This document shows positions 26,789 through 35,733 of a DNA stretch of 64,000 nt, piece by piece. The position numbers and the translations under genes are program-made. The notes below the pieces were generated by a model. That model ran no database searches. It was not told the DNA's origin and saw only the letters and a list, made by a program, of their open reading frames with translations. Source of the DNA: CAYRFQ01 sp964423615 (GTDB lineage: Bacteria; Planctomycetota; Planctomycetia; Gemmatales; Gemmataceae). Each line of letters opens with the position of its first letter. Within the stretch, counting starts at the first letter, position 1. Where the stretch lies: the NCBI GenBank assembly GCA_964423615.1, contig CAYRFQ010000027.1, forward strand, positions 1 through 64,000. The letters are read 5' to 3'.

Positions 26789-26945
26789 AGTGTTTCATGT
26801 TTGCGCTGGGTACTGTTTACAGTGCCCGAGCCCTTCTCGAGATAGGACCACTTTCCTTCCGGTTTCAACCTCCTTCTACTCCGAGGGGAGTAGAAGGAGG
26901 TTGAAACCGAGAACGCTGTAACTAATGCGAACGGGAACCGCTCCA
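26786..26945. mobile_element. MITE-like element between permease and ATPase genes
   Basis: The left end TAGAGTGTTTCATG and the right end ...GGGAACCGCTCCA are inverted versions of the same terminus seen at 3749-4074. In the centre is a perfect 23-bp inverted repeat (26860-26882 with 26887-26909, loop GAGG). The element spans exactly from the permease stop to the base before the ATPase ATG. It has no coding capacity. Confidence 0.65.
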
Positions 26946-27701
26946 ATGTTGCTCGAAGCATCCTCGCTGTCGTTCCGATACGGCAAACAAGAAATACTTC
27001 AGGAAGTGGATTTTCATCTCAATGTTGGGGAGTGGGTTTCGGTGGTCGGGCCTAACGGGGCGGGGAAAACGACGTTATTGCGGCTCTTGCTTGGATTGCT
27101 GTCTCCGCTTGCCGGAACCATCCTGCTTGATGGTGAACCTCTCAGGACATTATCACGAACGGCCATCGCTCGGAAGATTGCTTTCTTGCCGCAATTCATC
27201 CAGATGCCCTTTGGCTTCACCGTTCGCGAAGTGGTCGCCATGGGACGAACACCGTATCTCGGACGATTTCGCCCGATGTGCGACGCCGACCTCACGGCCG
27301 TCGACCGTGCCTTGGAACGCGCTGATGTAAGGAGTCTCAGCGACCGACCGGTAACGGAACTTTCCGGTGGGGAAGCCCAACGCGTCTTTTTGGCTCGCGC
27401 CCTGGCCCAAGAAACATCGATCTTGGCTCTTGACGAGCCGACAACGAATCTCGACCTATTTCACCAACAACAATTGCTCAACCAAGTCAAAGAACACGGG
27501 CAGGCAGTCATCGCCGTTCTCCATGAACTCAACTTGGCGGCGCGGTATTCTGATCGAATCCTTATTTTGTCAAACGGAAAAGTCTCGGCCTTTGGGACGC
27601 CCGAAGAAACCCTGACGCCGGACACCATCGAGGCCGCATTTCGTGTCAAGACGACCGTCACGAAAGATCCCACAACCAATCGATTGCGAATCCACTCCTG
27701 A
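26946..27701 (+). CDS. ABC importer ATP-binding protein (BtuD/FepC type)
   Basis: Cytosolic ATPase of a Fe-siderophore/cobalamin importer; 251 residues. Walker A is GPNGAGKT (35-42), the Q-loop is in FLPQFIQMPFG, the signature is LSGGEAQ (139-145) and Walker B is SILALDEPTTNLD (D163, E164). The H-loop is in AVIAVLHELNLAARYSD. The ATG at 26946 is chosen over an in-frame ATG at 26925 because the latter lies inside the repeat element and has no ribosome-binding site. It completes the three-gene importer. Confidence 0.93.
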   Translation: MLLEASSLSFRYGKQEILQEVDFHLNVGEWVSVVGPNGAGKTTLLRLLLGLLSPLAGTILLDGEPLRTLSRTAIARKIAFLPQFIQMPFGFTVREVVAMGRTPYLGRFRPMCDADLTAVDRALERADVRSLSDRPVTELSGGEAQRVFLARALAQETSILALDEPTTNLDLFHQQQLLNQVKEHGQAVIAVLHELNLAARYSDRILILSNGKVSAFGTPEETLTPDTIEAAFRVKTTVTKDPTTNRLRIHS

Positions 27702-27736
27702 GCATGGCAATGACGACAAGCAAGGCGTGAGGTGGT

Positions 27737-27871
27737 ATGTTCCCTCGACACAACACAGGTGCCGAGAACAGGCTGTTGCGGGAGAACTTGGCCCGTGTAC
27801 AAGCGAGACTGAACGCCAAGCGTTCGAACATTGTGGTGATCAAGATCGAAGGTCTTCGAGTTCAGCTTTGA
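27737..27871 (+). CDS. Possible 44-aa small protein
   Basis: Open frame MFPRHNTGAENRLLRENLAR and onward, a basic amphipathic helix ending KIEGLRVQL, preceded by GAGGTGG four to five bases before the ATG. Its last 32 bp overlap the 3' end of the kinase gene on the other strand. No homologue is recognised; it may be chance. Confidence 0.25.
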   Translation: MFPRHNTGAENRLLRENLARVQARLNAKRSNIVVIKIEGLRVQL

Positions 27872-29150
27872 GGGTCTCGATTTCGACCGCTTGCTGACCG
27901 ATCTTGGCGTGAAGGCGTTGGAGTTGGGCGAAAGAAATTCCATTTGAAGCCTCAGGATGGAGGGCCTGTTTGCCCCCTTCGACGAATCGCTCGAGGGCTT
28001 CGTCGACTTCTGCCTCCGTCAGTCCGGTCCGGGTGCTTACGGAGTGAGAATCGGTTTGGCCTTTCAATAAGCTGAGGATGAACTTTCCGAGTCGATCGGG
28101 ATCGAGGTTGGCGCTCGAGTTTGACCGGTTGCGGGGAACGGCATAGGGCTTTAGCAGCTCAATGGTTTCGTCGGCCGAGGCTGGGCGGTCTTCCGGTGAC
28201 CGGGCTCGAAGTTGGTCCACAACTTGGGCAAGCCCCAACGGAACATCGGGACGGACTTCCGCAAGAGGTCTGGGAGGGGCCGTGAGAAGTTCTTTGATTT
28301 TGTGCAAATAGCTACTTCCACGAATAGGAAGTTTAGCAGTGAGCAAATGAAAGAGTGTTGCGCCAAGGCTGTACAAATCGGACTTTGGTCCAGCCGTAGC
28401 AGCGTCTTCGGCTTGCTCTGGGGCCATGAATTCTGGTGTGCCAATGGCCAAGCCCTTCAGGGTGAGGTCGGCGTTTTGTTCTTCCGAGAAGAATCTCGCT
28501 AACCCAAGATCGGCCAGCTTGACGATTCCCTCGTTGGTCAACAGCAAGTTCGTTGGCTTCACGTCTCGATGGACAATTCCGTGGTGGTGGGCATAAGCTA
28601 AACCACACGCGGCTTGGACGCCGTAATCGACGGCTTCGGTAATGGGCAAAGGGCCTCGTTGCTCGACGACTTCTCCGAGGTTCCTTCCTTCAATGAATTC
28701 CAACACCAAGTACAAGTGAGTACGAGTTTGGATGACGTCTATGGCGCGGACGACGTTGGGATGGTCGAGTCGGGCGACAATTTCGGTTTCCCGACGAAAT
28801 CTGGCAAGGACTTCTTCGCTTCGGTGTAAACTCGTCGTGTCGATGGTCTTCAACGCCACAACTCGATCAGGCAGCAGCGCATGTTTGGCTTTGAAGACAA
28901 TGCCGTTGGCGCCCCGTCCGACACAATCGAGAACGATATACTTTCCCACCGAGAGAGAGGTCGCGCCCGCACGCACTTGTCGTGCCTGGAACCGGGTCAA
29001 CAGTCCCCGCTCGACCAACTCTTGAGCTAGCAAAGCATCGTCCTCTCCGACACTTTCTACACACTGTTGGAGATCACTCTGAGTGATCAAGCCACTGCCG
29101 AGAAGTCGTTTGGAGAAGGATGTGGAAGTGTGATTCACTGTTGTCGTCAT
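27840..29150 (-). CDS. Ser/Thr protein kinase (Hanks type)
   Basis: Cytosolic kinase of 436 residues with no transmembrane helix. About 65 N-terminal residues (LGSGLITQSDLQQCVESV, ELVERGLLTRFQARQVRAG) form a helical module often placed before planctomycete kinases. The kinase domain runs from about 71 to 345: glycine loop VGRGANGIVF (78-86), VALKTI with K101, HRDVKPTNLL with catalytic D196, DLG (214-216) in place of DFG, and GTPEFMAPEQ. The C-terminal 90 residues include a helix-rich part and a terminal coiled coil (HAKIGQQAVEIETLKAELED). The ATG at 29150 has GAGG upstream. Substrate unknown. Confidence 0.93.
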   Translation of the reverse strand: MTTTVNHTSTSFSKRLLGSGLITQSDLQQCVESVGEDDALLAQELVERGLLTRFQARQVRAGATSLSVGKYIVLDCVGRGANGIVFKAKHALLPDRVVALKTIDTTSLHRSEEVLARFRRETEIVARLDHPNVVRAIDVIQTRTHLYLVLEFIEGRNLGEVVEQRGPLPITEAVDYGVQAACGLAYAHHHGIVHRDVKPTNLLLTNEGIVKLADLGLARFFSEEQNADLTLKGLAIGTPEFMAPEQAEDAATAGPKSDLYSLGATLFHLLTAKLPIRGSSYLHKIKELLTAPPRPLAEVRPDVPLGLAQVVDQLRARSPEDRPASADETIELLKPYAVPRNRSNSSANLDPDRLGKFILSLLKGQTDSHSVSTRTGLTEAEVDEALERFVEGGKQALHPEASNGISFAQLQRLHAKIGQQAVEIETLKAELEDLRS

Positions 29151-29450
29151 TTCGTCGTCCTCGCCGACTGCGAAGGATATAGCGCAGAGAGGACCGGAGT
29201 GCCCGAATTTGCTTTGTCCCTGATACAAATCTAGTACACGCCAACGAGAGGAGTCCGGGGAATTATCTGGAAAAACTGGAAAAAATAGGACGATGGGAGG
29301 CTTTGGAAGCTAGGATTGATTTGATTCTTGAAATTTTAAGCTCTGCCTCGAACCTGTATGTTGTTTCGAGAGAGGAATTTGACAACAGGGAGGGTGTATC
29401 CTACTTGTTGTTGGTAAGCTTGACATCTCCAATTATGCAGAGAGGCACCA

Positions 29451-29825
29451 ATGACAAACCACATGGTCGAAGGAGCGGAGAATCCGCGTTTGAACCGATT
29501 CATCCGAGCCAAGAGGCGAACGGAGCCTCGTTTCGACTGTCCTCCGAACACTGTTGTTTCGATCACCGACAGAAACACCGACGAGCAATCGTTGGCGTTT
29601 GCCCACAACTTATCATTAGGAGGCATTGGGCTCGTTACGAAGACTTCGCTCTCTCGTGGAACACAATTGATCGTTAAGTTCCCGTGTCAGCCAAAAGACA
29701 CCGTCTATGAGTTGAAGGCCCGAGTGGTCCACGCGACCGAACGCCCCGACGGTAATTGGTTGGTCGGTTGTGTCCTGCTTTTCCGCTTGACCGAGGAAGA
29801 TGTCGAGGCGCTTCTCGCCGAGTGA
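29451..29825 (+). CDS. PilZ-domain protein
   Basis: Single-domain protein of 124 residues predicted to bind cyclic di-GMP. The RxxxR arginines are in RAKRRTEPRF (about residues 20-29), and the second motif is D/NxSxxG as NLSLGGIG near residue 53. The barrel strands are LIVKFPCQPKDTVYELKARV and WLVGCVLLF. GAGAGG lies 5 nt before the ATG at 29451. It stands alone between the kinase and the secreted protein. It probably modulates a partner protein according to c-di-GMP level. Confidence 0.85.
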   Translation: MTNHMVEGAENPRLNRFIRAKRRTEPRFDCPPNTVVSITDRNTDEQSLAFAHNLSLGGIGLVTKTSLSRGTQLIVKFPCQPKDTVYELKARVVHATERPDGNWLVGCVLLFRLTEEDVEALLAE

Positions 29826-30018
29826 GAAGCCGCTCTCGATTGTTTCTAATCACGTTTTCCAGAACCTTCCGATGGCCCAACCCAATAAGGGGCTGCACCC
29901 TCGATCCAATAAAGATGGGTAGCTTTCTGAACCATGCGAGAGGGTAGGCGGGAACTTCGCCTCGTCCAAAGTCGTGAGCCACAGGCGTTCGATGTTGCAG
30001 TCCACACTTTTTCGTAGA

Positions 30019-30714
30019 TTATTTCCGGTTGTCTAGCGGATGGCGGTAAGCCGAGTACCTATCGGTGTTAGGACCCTGATAGCCATACGCTTGGTGGCCG
30101 CCGCCTTGGTAGGGAAGCAATGGAGAGTCTGGCGGAGGAACGTAACCCTCGGGGACTGGAATTCGTATTGGCCCGGGACGACACGGCTCTCCAAAATACG
30201 CCCGGCAAGATCCGAAGGCGAACCGGATTTCCGACCACAGGCTACTGCATCCAAACTGGTCATGATGGGCATGACATCCCAATCCGTACCGATTCAGCTT
30301 CGCTCTCTTATCCTCACTTCCTCCAAGATGCCGTCCTAGGGGACCTGAAAACCAACGCCTCCGAGTGCCAGTTTGAGAAGGAACGCATTCTCCTGGGCAC
30401 ACGCTTTCGCCAACGGCAGGACCTTGTTCGAACGAGGAAGATTGTGGTCCGGTGGTTGGTTGCGAGCCAAATGTCGAAGGCTGAACCGGAAGTCTGTGAT
30501 CTTCGATCACCTCGGGCACGTTCGTTTGAGTGAGAACAAGCGGAGGCGGTGGAAGGGTATGTGTGGTCAAGTCTGGTTGTTTGGTGGAACTTGAGGGTTG
30601 CACGACGGGTATCTGTGGCTGATACTGCTGTCCTCGGACTGGGTTCACACCCATTGTGAAGACGCACAACGCCACAAACAGCCGTTTGTCCCATTTGATC
30701 TGAGTCTTGCCCAT
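30019..30714 (-). CDS. Secreted Pro/Gln-rich protein of unknown function
   Basis: Predicted exported protein of 231 residues. The signal peptide is KRLFVALCVFTMGVNPVRGQ with a basic N-region. The mature protein opens with Gln/Pro/Thr-rich low-complexity sequence, then a Cys-bearing region (VCPGECVPSQTG, YGLGCHAHHDQFGC, AYFGEPCRPGPIR), and ends in a Gly/Tyr/Pro-rich tail (PYQGGGHQAYGYQGPNTD). The ATG at 30714 has GAAAGGA upstream. The cysteines may form disulfides in the planctomycete cell envelope. I do not recognise the family, though proteins of this composition recur in planctomycetes. Confidence 0.7.
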   Translation of the reverse strand: MGKTQIKWDKRLFVALCVFTMGVNPVRGQQYQPQIPVVQPSSSTKQPDLTTHTLPPPPLVLTQTNVPEVIEDHRLPVQPSTFGSQPTTGPQSSSFEQGPAVGESVCPGECVPSQTGTRRRWFSGPLGRHLGGSEDKRAKLNRYGLGCHAHHDQFGCSSLWSEIRFAFGSCRAYFGEPCRPGPIRIPVPEGYVPPPDSPLLPYQGGGHQAYGYQGPNTDRYSAYRHPLDNRK

Positions 30715-30955
30715 TTCGGGAATCCTTTCTTCGCGAATGTGGAGTCGCACGCTCCTGTCCTTTGATTCGGTTGTGTGAGTTGGCGGGTTGAGCCAAAACC
30801 AAGTTTCTGAGGAGACCGCCGGTCTGGGTTTCCTTCTGCAGCGCACCTTGGAGAACGTCGACAGTTCGCTTCCAATGTAAGAAACAACACATGAAATTGG
30901 GAATCTGCGGAACAAACTCAGTAGATCGAAATACGTGAATTCCATTGGGGTAGTC

Positions 30956-31429
30956 ATGTCGACCGAAATTCCCAAATTCGCCTGTGATGCCATGTTGGGA
31001 AGTTTATCTCGTTGGCTCAGAGCGGCCGGTTACGATTCGTTTTGGCAGGAAGGAATCGATGACGGAGAGTTGGTCCTTCTCTCGCAACGCGAAGACCGCA
31101 TCCTGATCAGTTGCGACACCGGCATCTTCAAGAGAGGACTCGTCCGCGACGGAGTTGTTTCGTCTTTACAACTCCCGAACAGCCTCGGAACACAAGAACA
31201 GCTCCAGCGGGTGATGGAGCATTTCCAATTATTCGTTCGGGAACCTCGCTGCATGGCTTGCAGTGGCGAAATCCGCGAAGTTCCGAAGGAGCTAGTCCAG
31301 GACAAAGTCCCCGAACGAACTTATGAGAGAATCGACCAATTCTGGCAATGTACCCAGTGCGAACAACCATTTTGGCAGGGGACGCATTGGACGGCGATCA
31401 GCGAAGTGTTGGATTCTTTCACGCAATGA
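30956..31429 (+). CDS. Mut7-C RNase-domain protein with zinc ribbon
   Basis: Protein of 157 residues of the Mut7-C family, a PIN-like RNase fold. The N-terminal ACDAMLGSLSRWLRAAGYD, then DDGELVLLSQREDRILISCDTGI, carry the conserved acidic residues expected to bind the catalytic metal. The C-terminus has a zinc ribbon with CMAC and CTQC pairs (RCMACSGEI, WQCTQCEQPFWQGTHW). The ATG at 30956 is chosen over a GTG at 30935 because of a nearby GGGG and alignment with the family's start. Likely role is RNA cleavage or toxin-like RNase activity; no partner antitoxin is adjacent. Confidence 0.85.
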   Translation: MSTEIPKFACDAMLGSLSRWLRAAGYDSFWQEGIDDGELVLLSQREDRILISCDTGIFKRGLVRDGVVSSLQLPNSLGTQEQLQRVMEHFQLFVREPRCMACSGEIREVPKELVQDKVPERTYERIDQFWQCTQCEQPFWQGTHWTAISEVLDSFTQ

Positions 31430-31454
31430 AAGGCCAGGGAGCCGTCTGTCTACG

Positions 31455-33398
31455 TCATTTGCCAAGCACGGCCGAAAGATCGGCGAATGTCACGTAGATT
31501 CCGACAACGATCAGTACCAATCCAATCCCAACCGGCCACGCCAGGTTCCAAGGTGTTAAATCGACGTCTCCAGAGGCTTTTTGTTCGTACGGCGTGGCGG
31601 TCGGCTTGACTTGTCCAATCACCAACATCATGAGGATCAACGTCGCGAAGACAATCCCGAGGAAATGGAACTCGTGGACGGCCTTGACCCATTTGTCGAA
31701 AAACGGAACGAAGTATCCCAGAGCGATCACTGTAAACCCGAGTACAAGGGCAAAATTCGCAGCCATCGGTGGAACGCGCCGAGTCAACATCCCAACCAGT
31801 ACTACCGAGAAGATCGGAATAAAGTAGAGGCCGTTCATCTTTTGGAGGTAGCCAAAGATACTCTGTTGTTCGGCAAGCAATGGGGCGACAGTCATCGACA
31901 CAATGGCAATGATGCCGCCGAAGATTTTTCCTGCTCGGATGACACTTTTGTCTTCGGCTCCTCCAGGCACTACGTGTTGGTAGACGCCCAGACTGAACAA
32001 CGTCGCGGTACTGTTGAGGGCCGAGTTGAATGAACTCAATATGGCTCCTGCGACAACGGCTGCGAAGAACCCAGCGAGCCAAGTCGGAAGGACTCTTCGC
32101 ACCAGAGCGCCGTATGCGTCGACCCGATGCCGTGGGGAAATGAGAGAATCGTAGTCGATTCCTCGTTCGTCAAGTTCTTTCTTGGTGTAGTATCCGTTCG
32201 TGCCGGGGTCTTCTTGAGTGATCACGACTTCGGGGCCAACGACTTTCTCGACAAGGATCTTTTCATTGTCGTGGTAAACGAACTGACCGACCTTGGCCTG
32301 GGCTTCCTCGACCGACTGTGTCTCCAGCGCCTCGGAAGCTGCTTCGCCAATCAAGATGACTTCTTGCGGTTCTTTGGGTGTAATCGACCCCACCAAGGCA
32401 ATACCATCCTTTTTGCTAATGATGTCTTTGATGGGAACTCGCTGTTGCTCGGGCATCGGAACCATCCCGAAAAGGAAAAACGCCACCATTCCGGGAAAGA
32501 CCAAAATCAACGGTGCCAAAATCTTGAAGACTCCAGCCAACAGAACGCCTTTTTGCCCTTCCTTCAACGACGAGGCTCCAAACGTCCGCTGAATGATTTG
32601 TTGGTTGGTACACCAATAGAACAAGTTCAACAACAGCACGCCTGTGAACAGTGTTGAGAACGGCACGGTTGTATCCGCCGTTCCGAGCGAATTGAATTTT
32701 TCCGGAGCTTGTTCCTTAAGGACCGAGAGACCAGTCAAAGGACCATTCGGGTCAACCGCGTAGAGCCCCAACACGATAATTATCACCCCGCCGACGAGCA
32801 GACCAAAACCGTTGAGCGTGTCCGAAACGGCGACCGATCGTAACCCACCGAAGATGGCGTAGATCGAACCGATGATGCCGATCATCCAAACCATCACCCA
32901 GAGCGTCACCGTTTTATTCGGTAGCCCAGCGAGTTCCTGAACGTTCAGAATTCCAATCAGGCCGCTTGCCCCCGTGTAGAGAATGATCGGGAGTAAGATC
33001 CCTGCGTAGGCAATGATGAAAATGGCTGAGGTGATCGATCGCGTCCACGCATCAAACCGTTCTTCCAGGAATTGTGGAATCGTGGCAATGCCGCTTTTCA
33101 GATACCGCGGCAGAAAGAACAATGCCATTATCACGAGCGACATGCCCGCGATGACCTCCCACGCCATCACACACAATCCGTCTGCGAACGCGTCCCCGTT
33201 GAGCCCAACAAGTTGTTCGGTCGAGAGATTCGTGAGCAACAACGACCCGGCGATGAAACCAAACGTGAGCGTCCGCCCGGCCAGGAAATATCCGGCGGAC
33301 GTATCGTGTTTGTCCTTTCGCGTGAGCCACCACGTCAAGAAACCCACGAGCCCAGTGAAACCAATGAACGACGAGAAGAGTACGAAGCGTTCCAACAT
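31455..33398 (-). CDS. Sodium/solute symporter (SSS family) with a large insertion
   Basis: Inner-membrane sodium-coupled transporter of 647 residues in the SGLT/PutP fold. Typical segments are SAGYFLAGRTLTFGFIAGSL, NLSTEQLVGLNGDA and IFGGLRSVAVSDTLNG; YWCTNQQIIQRTFGA and the core helix with AILSSFNSALNSTATLF follow. Between the helix ending near residue 312 and the helix beginning near 438 lies a soluble segment of about 110 residues (315-425) rich in Glu, Asp and Val, much longer than the usual loop. Its closest relatives by motif are sugar or inositol symporters; the substrate is not assignable. It is divergent from the S9 peptidase gene. Confidence 0.9.
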   Translation of the reverse strand: MLERFVLFSSFIGFTGLVGFLTWWLTRKDKHDTSAGYFLAGRTLTFGFIAGSLLLTNLSTEQLVGLNGDAFADGLCVMAWEVIAGMSLVIMALFFLPRYLKSGIATIPQFLEERFDAWTRSITSAIFIIAYAGILLPIILYTGASGLIGILNVQELAGLPNKTVTLWVMVWMIGIIGSIYAIFGGLRSVAVSDTLNGFGLLVGGVIIIVLGLYAVDPNGPLTGLSVLKEQAPEKFNSLGTADTTVPFSTLFTGVLLLNLFYWCTNQQIIQRTFGASSLKEGQKGVLLAGVFKILAPLILVFPGMVAFFLFGMVPMPEQQRVPIKDIISKKDGIALVGSITPKEPQEVILIGEAASEALETQSVEEAQAKVGQFVYHDNEKILVEKVVGPEVVITQEDPGTNGYYTKKELDERGIDYDSLISPRHRVDAYGALVRRVLPTWLAGFFAAVVAGAILSSFNSALNSTATLFSLGVYQHVVPGGAEDKSVIRAGKIFGGIIAIVSMTVAPLLAEQQSIFGYLQKMNGLYFIPIFSVVLVGMLTRRVPPMAANFALVLGFTVIALGYFVPFFDKWVKAVHEFHFLGIVFATLILMMLVIGQVKPTATPYEQKASGDVDLTPWNLAWPVGIGLVLIVVGIYVTFADLSAVLGK

Positions 33399-33522
33399 GT
33401 TGATTTTGGAGTTTCCAAGTTGTGTTGAGAGAGGTCCTGTCCAACGTTCGGCGATGCGATACGCTAAGAAAGAATAAGCCGATCAAACTCACAGATTGTA
33501 TCTTTTACGAGGACTCATCACC

Positions 33523-35568
33523 ATGACAAAGTCCGCGACCTTCCTCGCTCTGTTGGTTTTCGCGTTGCCATGCGGATTGCTGCATGCACAAGACAGGGAA
33601 CCGTCCAAAGACAGATTCCAACTCAAGGACGTGTTCGAGCTTGAGTACGCCAGCGACCCGCAAATCTCCCCGGACGGGAAACGAGTCGTCTATGTCCGGA
33701 ATTTCCTGGACATCATGAAGGACCGTGTCCGATCCAACCTGTGGATCATCGATGCCGATGGCCAGAACCATCGTCCGTTGACGAAGGGGAGCGAAAATCA
33801 TCGTTCGCCCCGGTGGTCGCCGGACGGAAAGCGGCTCATGTACGTCTCGAGTGAGGAAGGCTCTTCCCAAATTTACAGCCGGTGGATGGACACCGGTGAC
33901 ACGGCCAAGTTGACGCAACTGACCGAGTCGCCGAGTGGTCTCGTATGGTCACCGGACGGAAAGCGGATCGCCTTCTCGATGTTCGTGCCTGAGAAAAAGC
34001 AACCATTCGTAAAACTTCCAACAAAACCGAAAGGGGCCGAGTGGGCCGCCCCTCCCAAGGTCATCGGGAAGTTGAAGTATCGCTTCGACGGACGAGGCTA
34101 TTTGAAAGACGGCTATTCGCACCTGTTCGTCATCCCCGCCGACGGCGGCACGCCCCGGCAACTCACGAGTGGACCTTACAACCATAAGGGCACTCCGTCT
34201 TGGACACCCGACAGTGAAGCCCTTGTGTTCTCAGCGAACCGAAGCAAGGACGCCGAATACAACCCGCGCGAGTCCGACATCTACGAGGTGTTGCTCAAAG
34301 ACCTTACCATCAATCGACTAACGGACCGCAAGGGGCCCGATACTTCCCCTGTCGTGACTCCGAACGGCCGCAACATTGTCTATCTCGGGTTTGACGATCG
34401 CAAGCAGGGTTATCAAGTCACTCACTTGTATGCCATGACTCGAGACGGCACCAAACGCAAATTGTTACACGGCGAACTGGATCGCGACATCGCTGGGTTG
34501 CATATCCAAAAAGATCCACTGGCCATCTATTTCCAATACGACGACCAGGGTGTCACGAAGATAGCTTTCCTCGCACCGGAGTTGAAAACAATCGCTGTGG
34601 GTGTAGGCGGCACGACGTTGGGCCGGCCCTACTCGAGCGGTTCGTTCTCCGCCTCGGATTCCGGAGCAATCGCGTTTACGGTCACCGACCCGCAACATCC
34701 TGCGGACGTGGCGATTCTCGAGAAGCCCGGCGGTAAGGTTCGGAAACTTACGTCCCTTAATAGCGACTTGTTCACTGACAAGAAACTGGGGACGGTCGAA
34801 GAAATTTGGTGCAAGTCCTATCACGATGGTCGCAAAGTACAAGGATGGATTCTCAAGCCACCAGGATTCGATCCCAACAAGAAGTACCCCCTCATTCTGG
34901 AAATTCATGGTGGACCGTTCGCGAACTACGGACCGCGTTTCTCGGCAGAAATGCAGCTCTACGCTGCCCAAGGTTACGTGGTCCTCTTCGTGAACCCACG
35001 TGGCAGCACGAGCTACGGAGAAGAATTCGGAAATTTGATCCACCATGCCTATCCGGGCAACGACTACGACGACCTGATGTCCGCCGTGAATGCCGTCATC
35101 GAGAAAGGATACATTGACGAAAAGAATCTGTTCGTGACGGGCGGCAGCGGTGGTGGAGTTCTGTCGGCCTGGATTGTTGGCAAGACGAACCGATTCCGAG
35201 CCGCTGTCGTGTGCAAGCCCGTTATCGATTGGCTTTCCTTCGTCCTAACGGCCGACTCCTCGGCGTTTTTCTCGCAATACTGGTTTCCCACGGTTCCGTG
35301 GAAGAACCAGCAACACTACTGGAAACGATCGCCGCTTTCTCTCGTCGGAAACGTCAAGACACCGACCATGTTATTGACAGGCGAGAAAGACTACCGCACA
35401 CCCATTTCGCAAACGGAGGAATTCTATCAGGCTTTGAAACTCCGTAAAGTCGACACGCTCATGGTCCGGATTCCTGGGGCTTCCCATGGCATCGCCGCAC
35501 GTCCAAGCCAACTCATCGCAAAGGTGGCTTGCATCCTGCGTTGGTTCGAGATGCATAAACGGAAGTAG
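33523..35568 (+). CDS. Secreted S9 family prolyl-oligopeptidase-like peptidase
   Basis: Serine peptidase of 681 residues. The signal peptide is MTKSATFLALLVFALPCGLLHA. A TolB/DPP-IV-type beta-propeller follows (repeated QISPDGKRVVYV, RWSPDGKRLMYV and WSPDGKRIAFSMF blades, about residues 30-400). The C-terminal alpha/beta-hydrolase has the nucleophile Ser542 in VTGGSGGGVLSAW, the acid in LLTGEKDYRTPISQ and the histidine in PGASHGIAARP. GAGGA lies 9 nt before the ATG at 33523. It probably cleaves oligopeptides in the periplasm. Confidence 0.93.
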   Translation: MTKSATFLALLVFALPCGLLHAQDREPSKDRFQLKDVFELEYASDPQISPDGKRVVYVRNFLDIMKDRVRSNLWIIDADGQNHRPLTKGSENHRSPRWSPDGKRLMYVSSEEGSSQIYSRWMDTGDTAKLTQLTESPSGLVWSPDGKRIAFSMFVPEKKQPFVKLPTKPKGAEWAAPPKVIGKLKYRFDGRGYLKDGYSHLFVIPADGGTPRQLTSGPYNHKGTPSWTPDSEALVFSANRSKDAEYNPRESDIYEVLLKDLTINRLTDRKGPDTSPVVTPNGRNIVYLGFDDRKQGYQVTHLYAMTRDGTKRKLLHGELDRDIAGLHIQKDPLAIYFQYDDQGVTKIAFLAPELKTIAVGVGGTTLGRPYSSGSFSASDSGAIAFTVTDPQHPADVAILEKPGGKVRKLTSLNSDLFTDKKLGTVEEIWCKSYHDGRKVQGWILKPPGFDPNKKYPLILEIHGGPFANYGPRFSAEMQLYAAQGYVVLFVNPRGSTSYGEEFGNLIHHAYPGNDYDDLMSAVNAVIEKGYIDEKNLFVTGGSGGGVLSAWIVGKTNRFRAAVVCKPVIDWLSFVLTADSSAFFSQYWFPTVPWKNQQHYWKRSPLSLVGNVKTPTMLLTGEKDYRTPISQTEEFYQALKLRKVDTLMVRIPGASHGIAARPSQLIAKVACILRWFEMHKRK

Positions 35569-35662
35569 CAATACCCTTTTCGCGGCGGCGACTTCTCAAG
35601 TAGTTTGCGAAAGAGCGAGACGAGAATTTCGAAGAGCTGGGGTACGAAATGCCGAAAAGGAA

Positions 35663-35684
35663 CCCCTCCAGGATTTTGGAGGGG
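35663..35684. terminator. Hairpin between convergent peptidase and Lon genes
   Basis: CCCCTCCA-GGATTT-TGGAGGGG, an 8-bp stem with a 6-nt loop. On the minus strand it is followed by ttccttttcgg, a weak T-rich tail. It lies between the convergent genes ending at 35568 and 35734 and may act as a terminator. Confidence 0.5.
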
Positions 35685-35733
35685 GCACCAAGAAGCCAAG
35701 AATTGTAATCCCCTCTCGAACGAGGCGTCTCCA

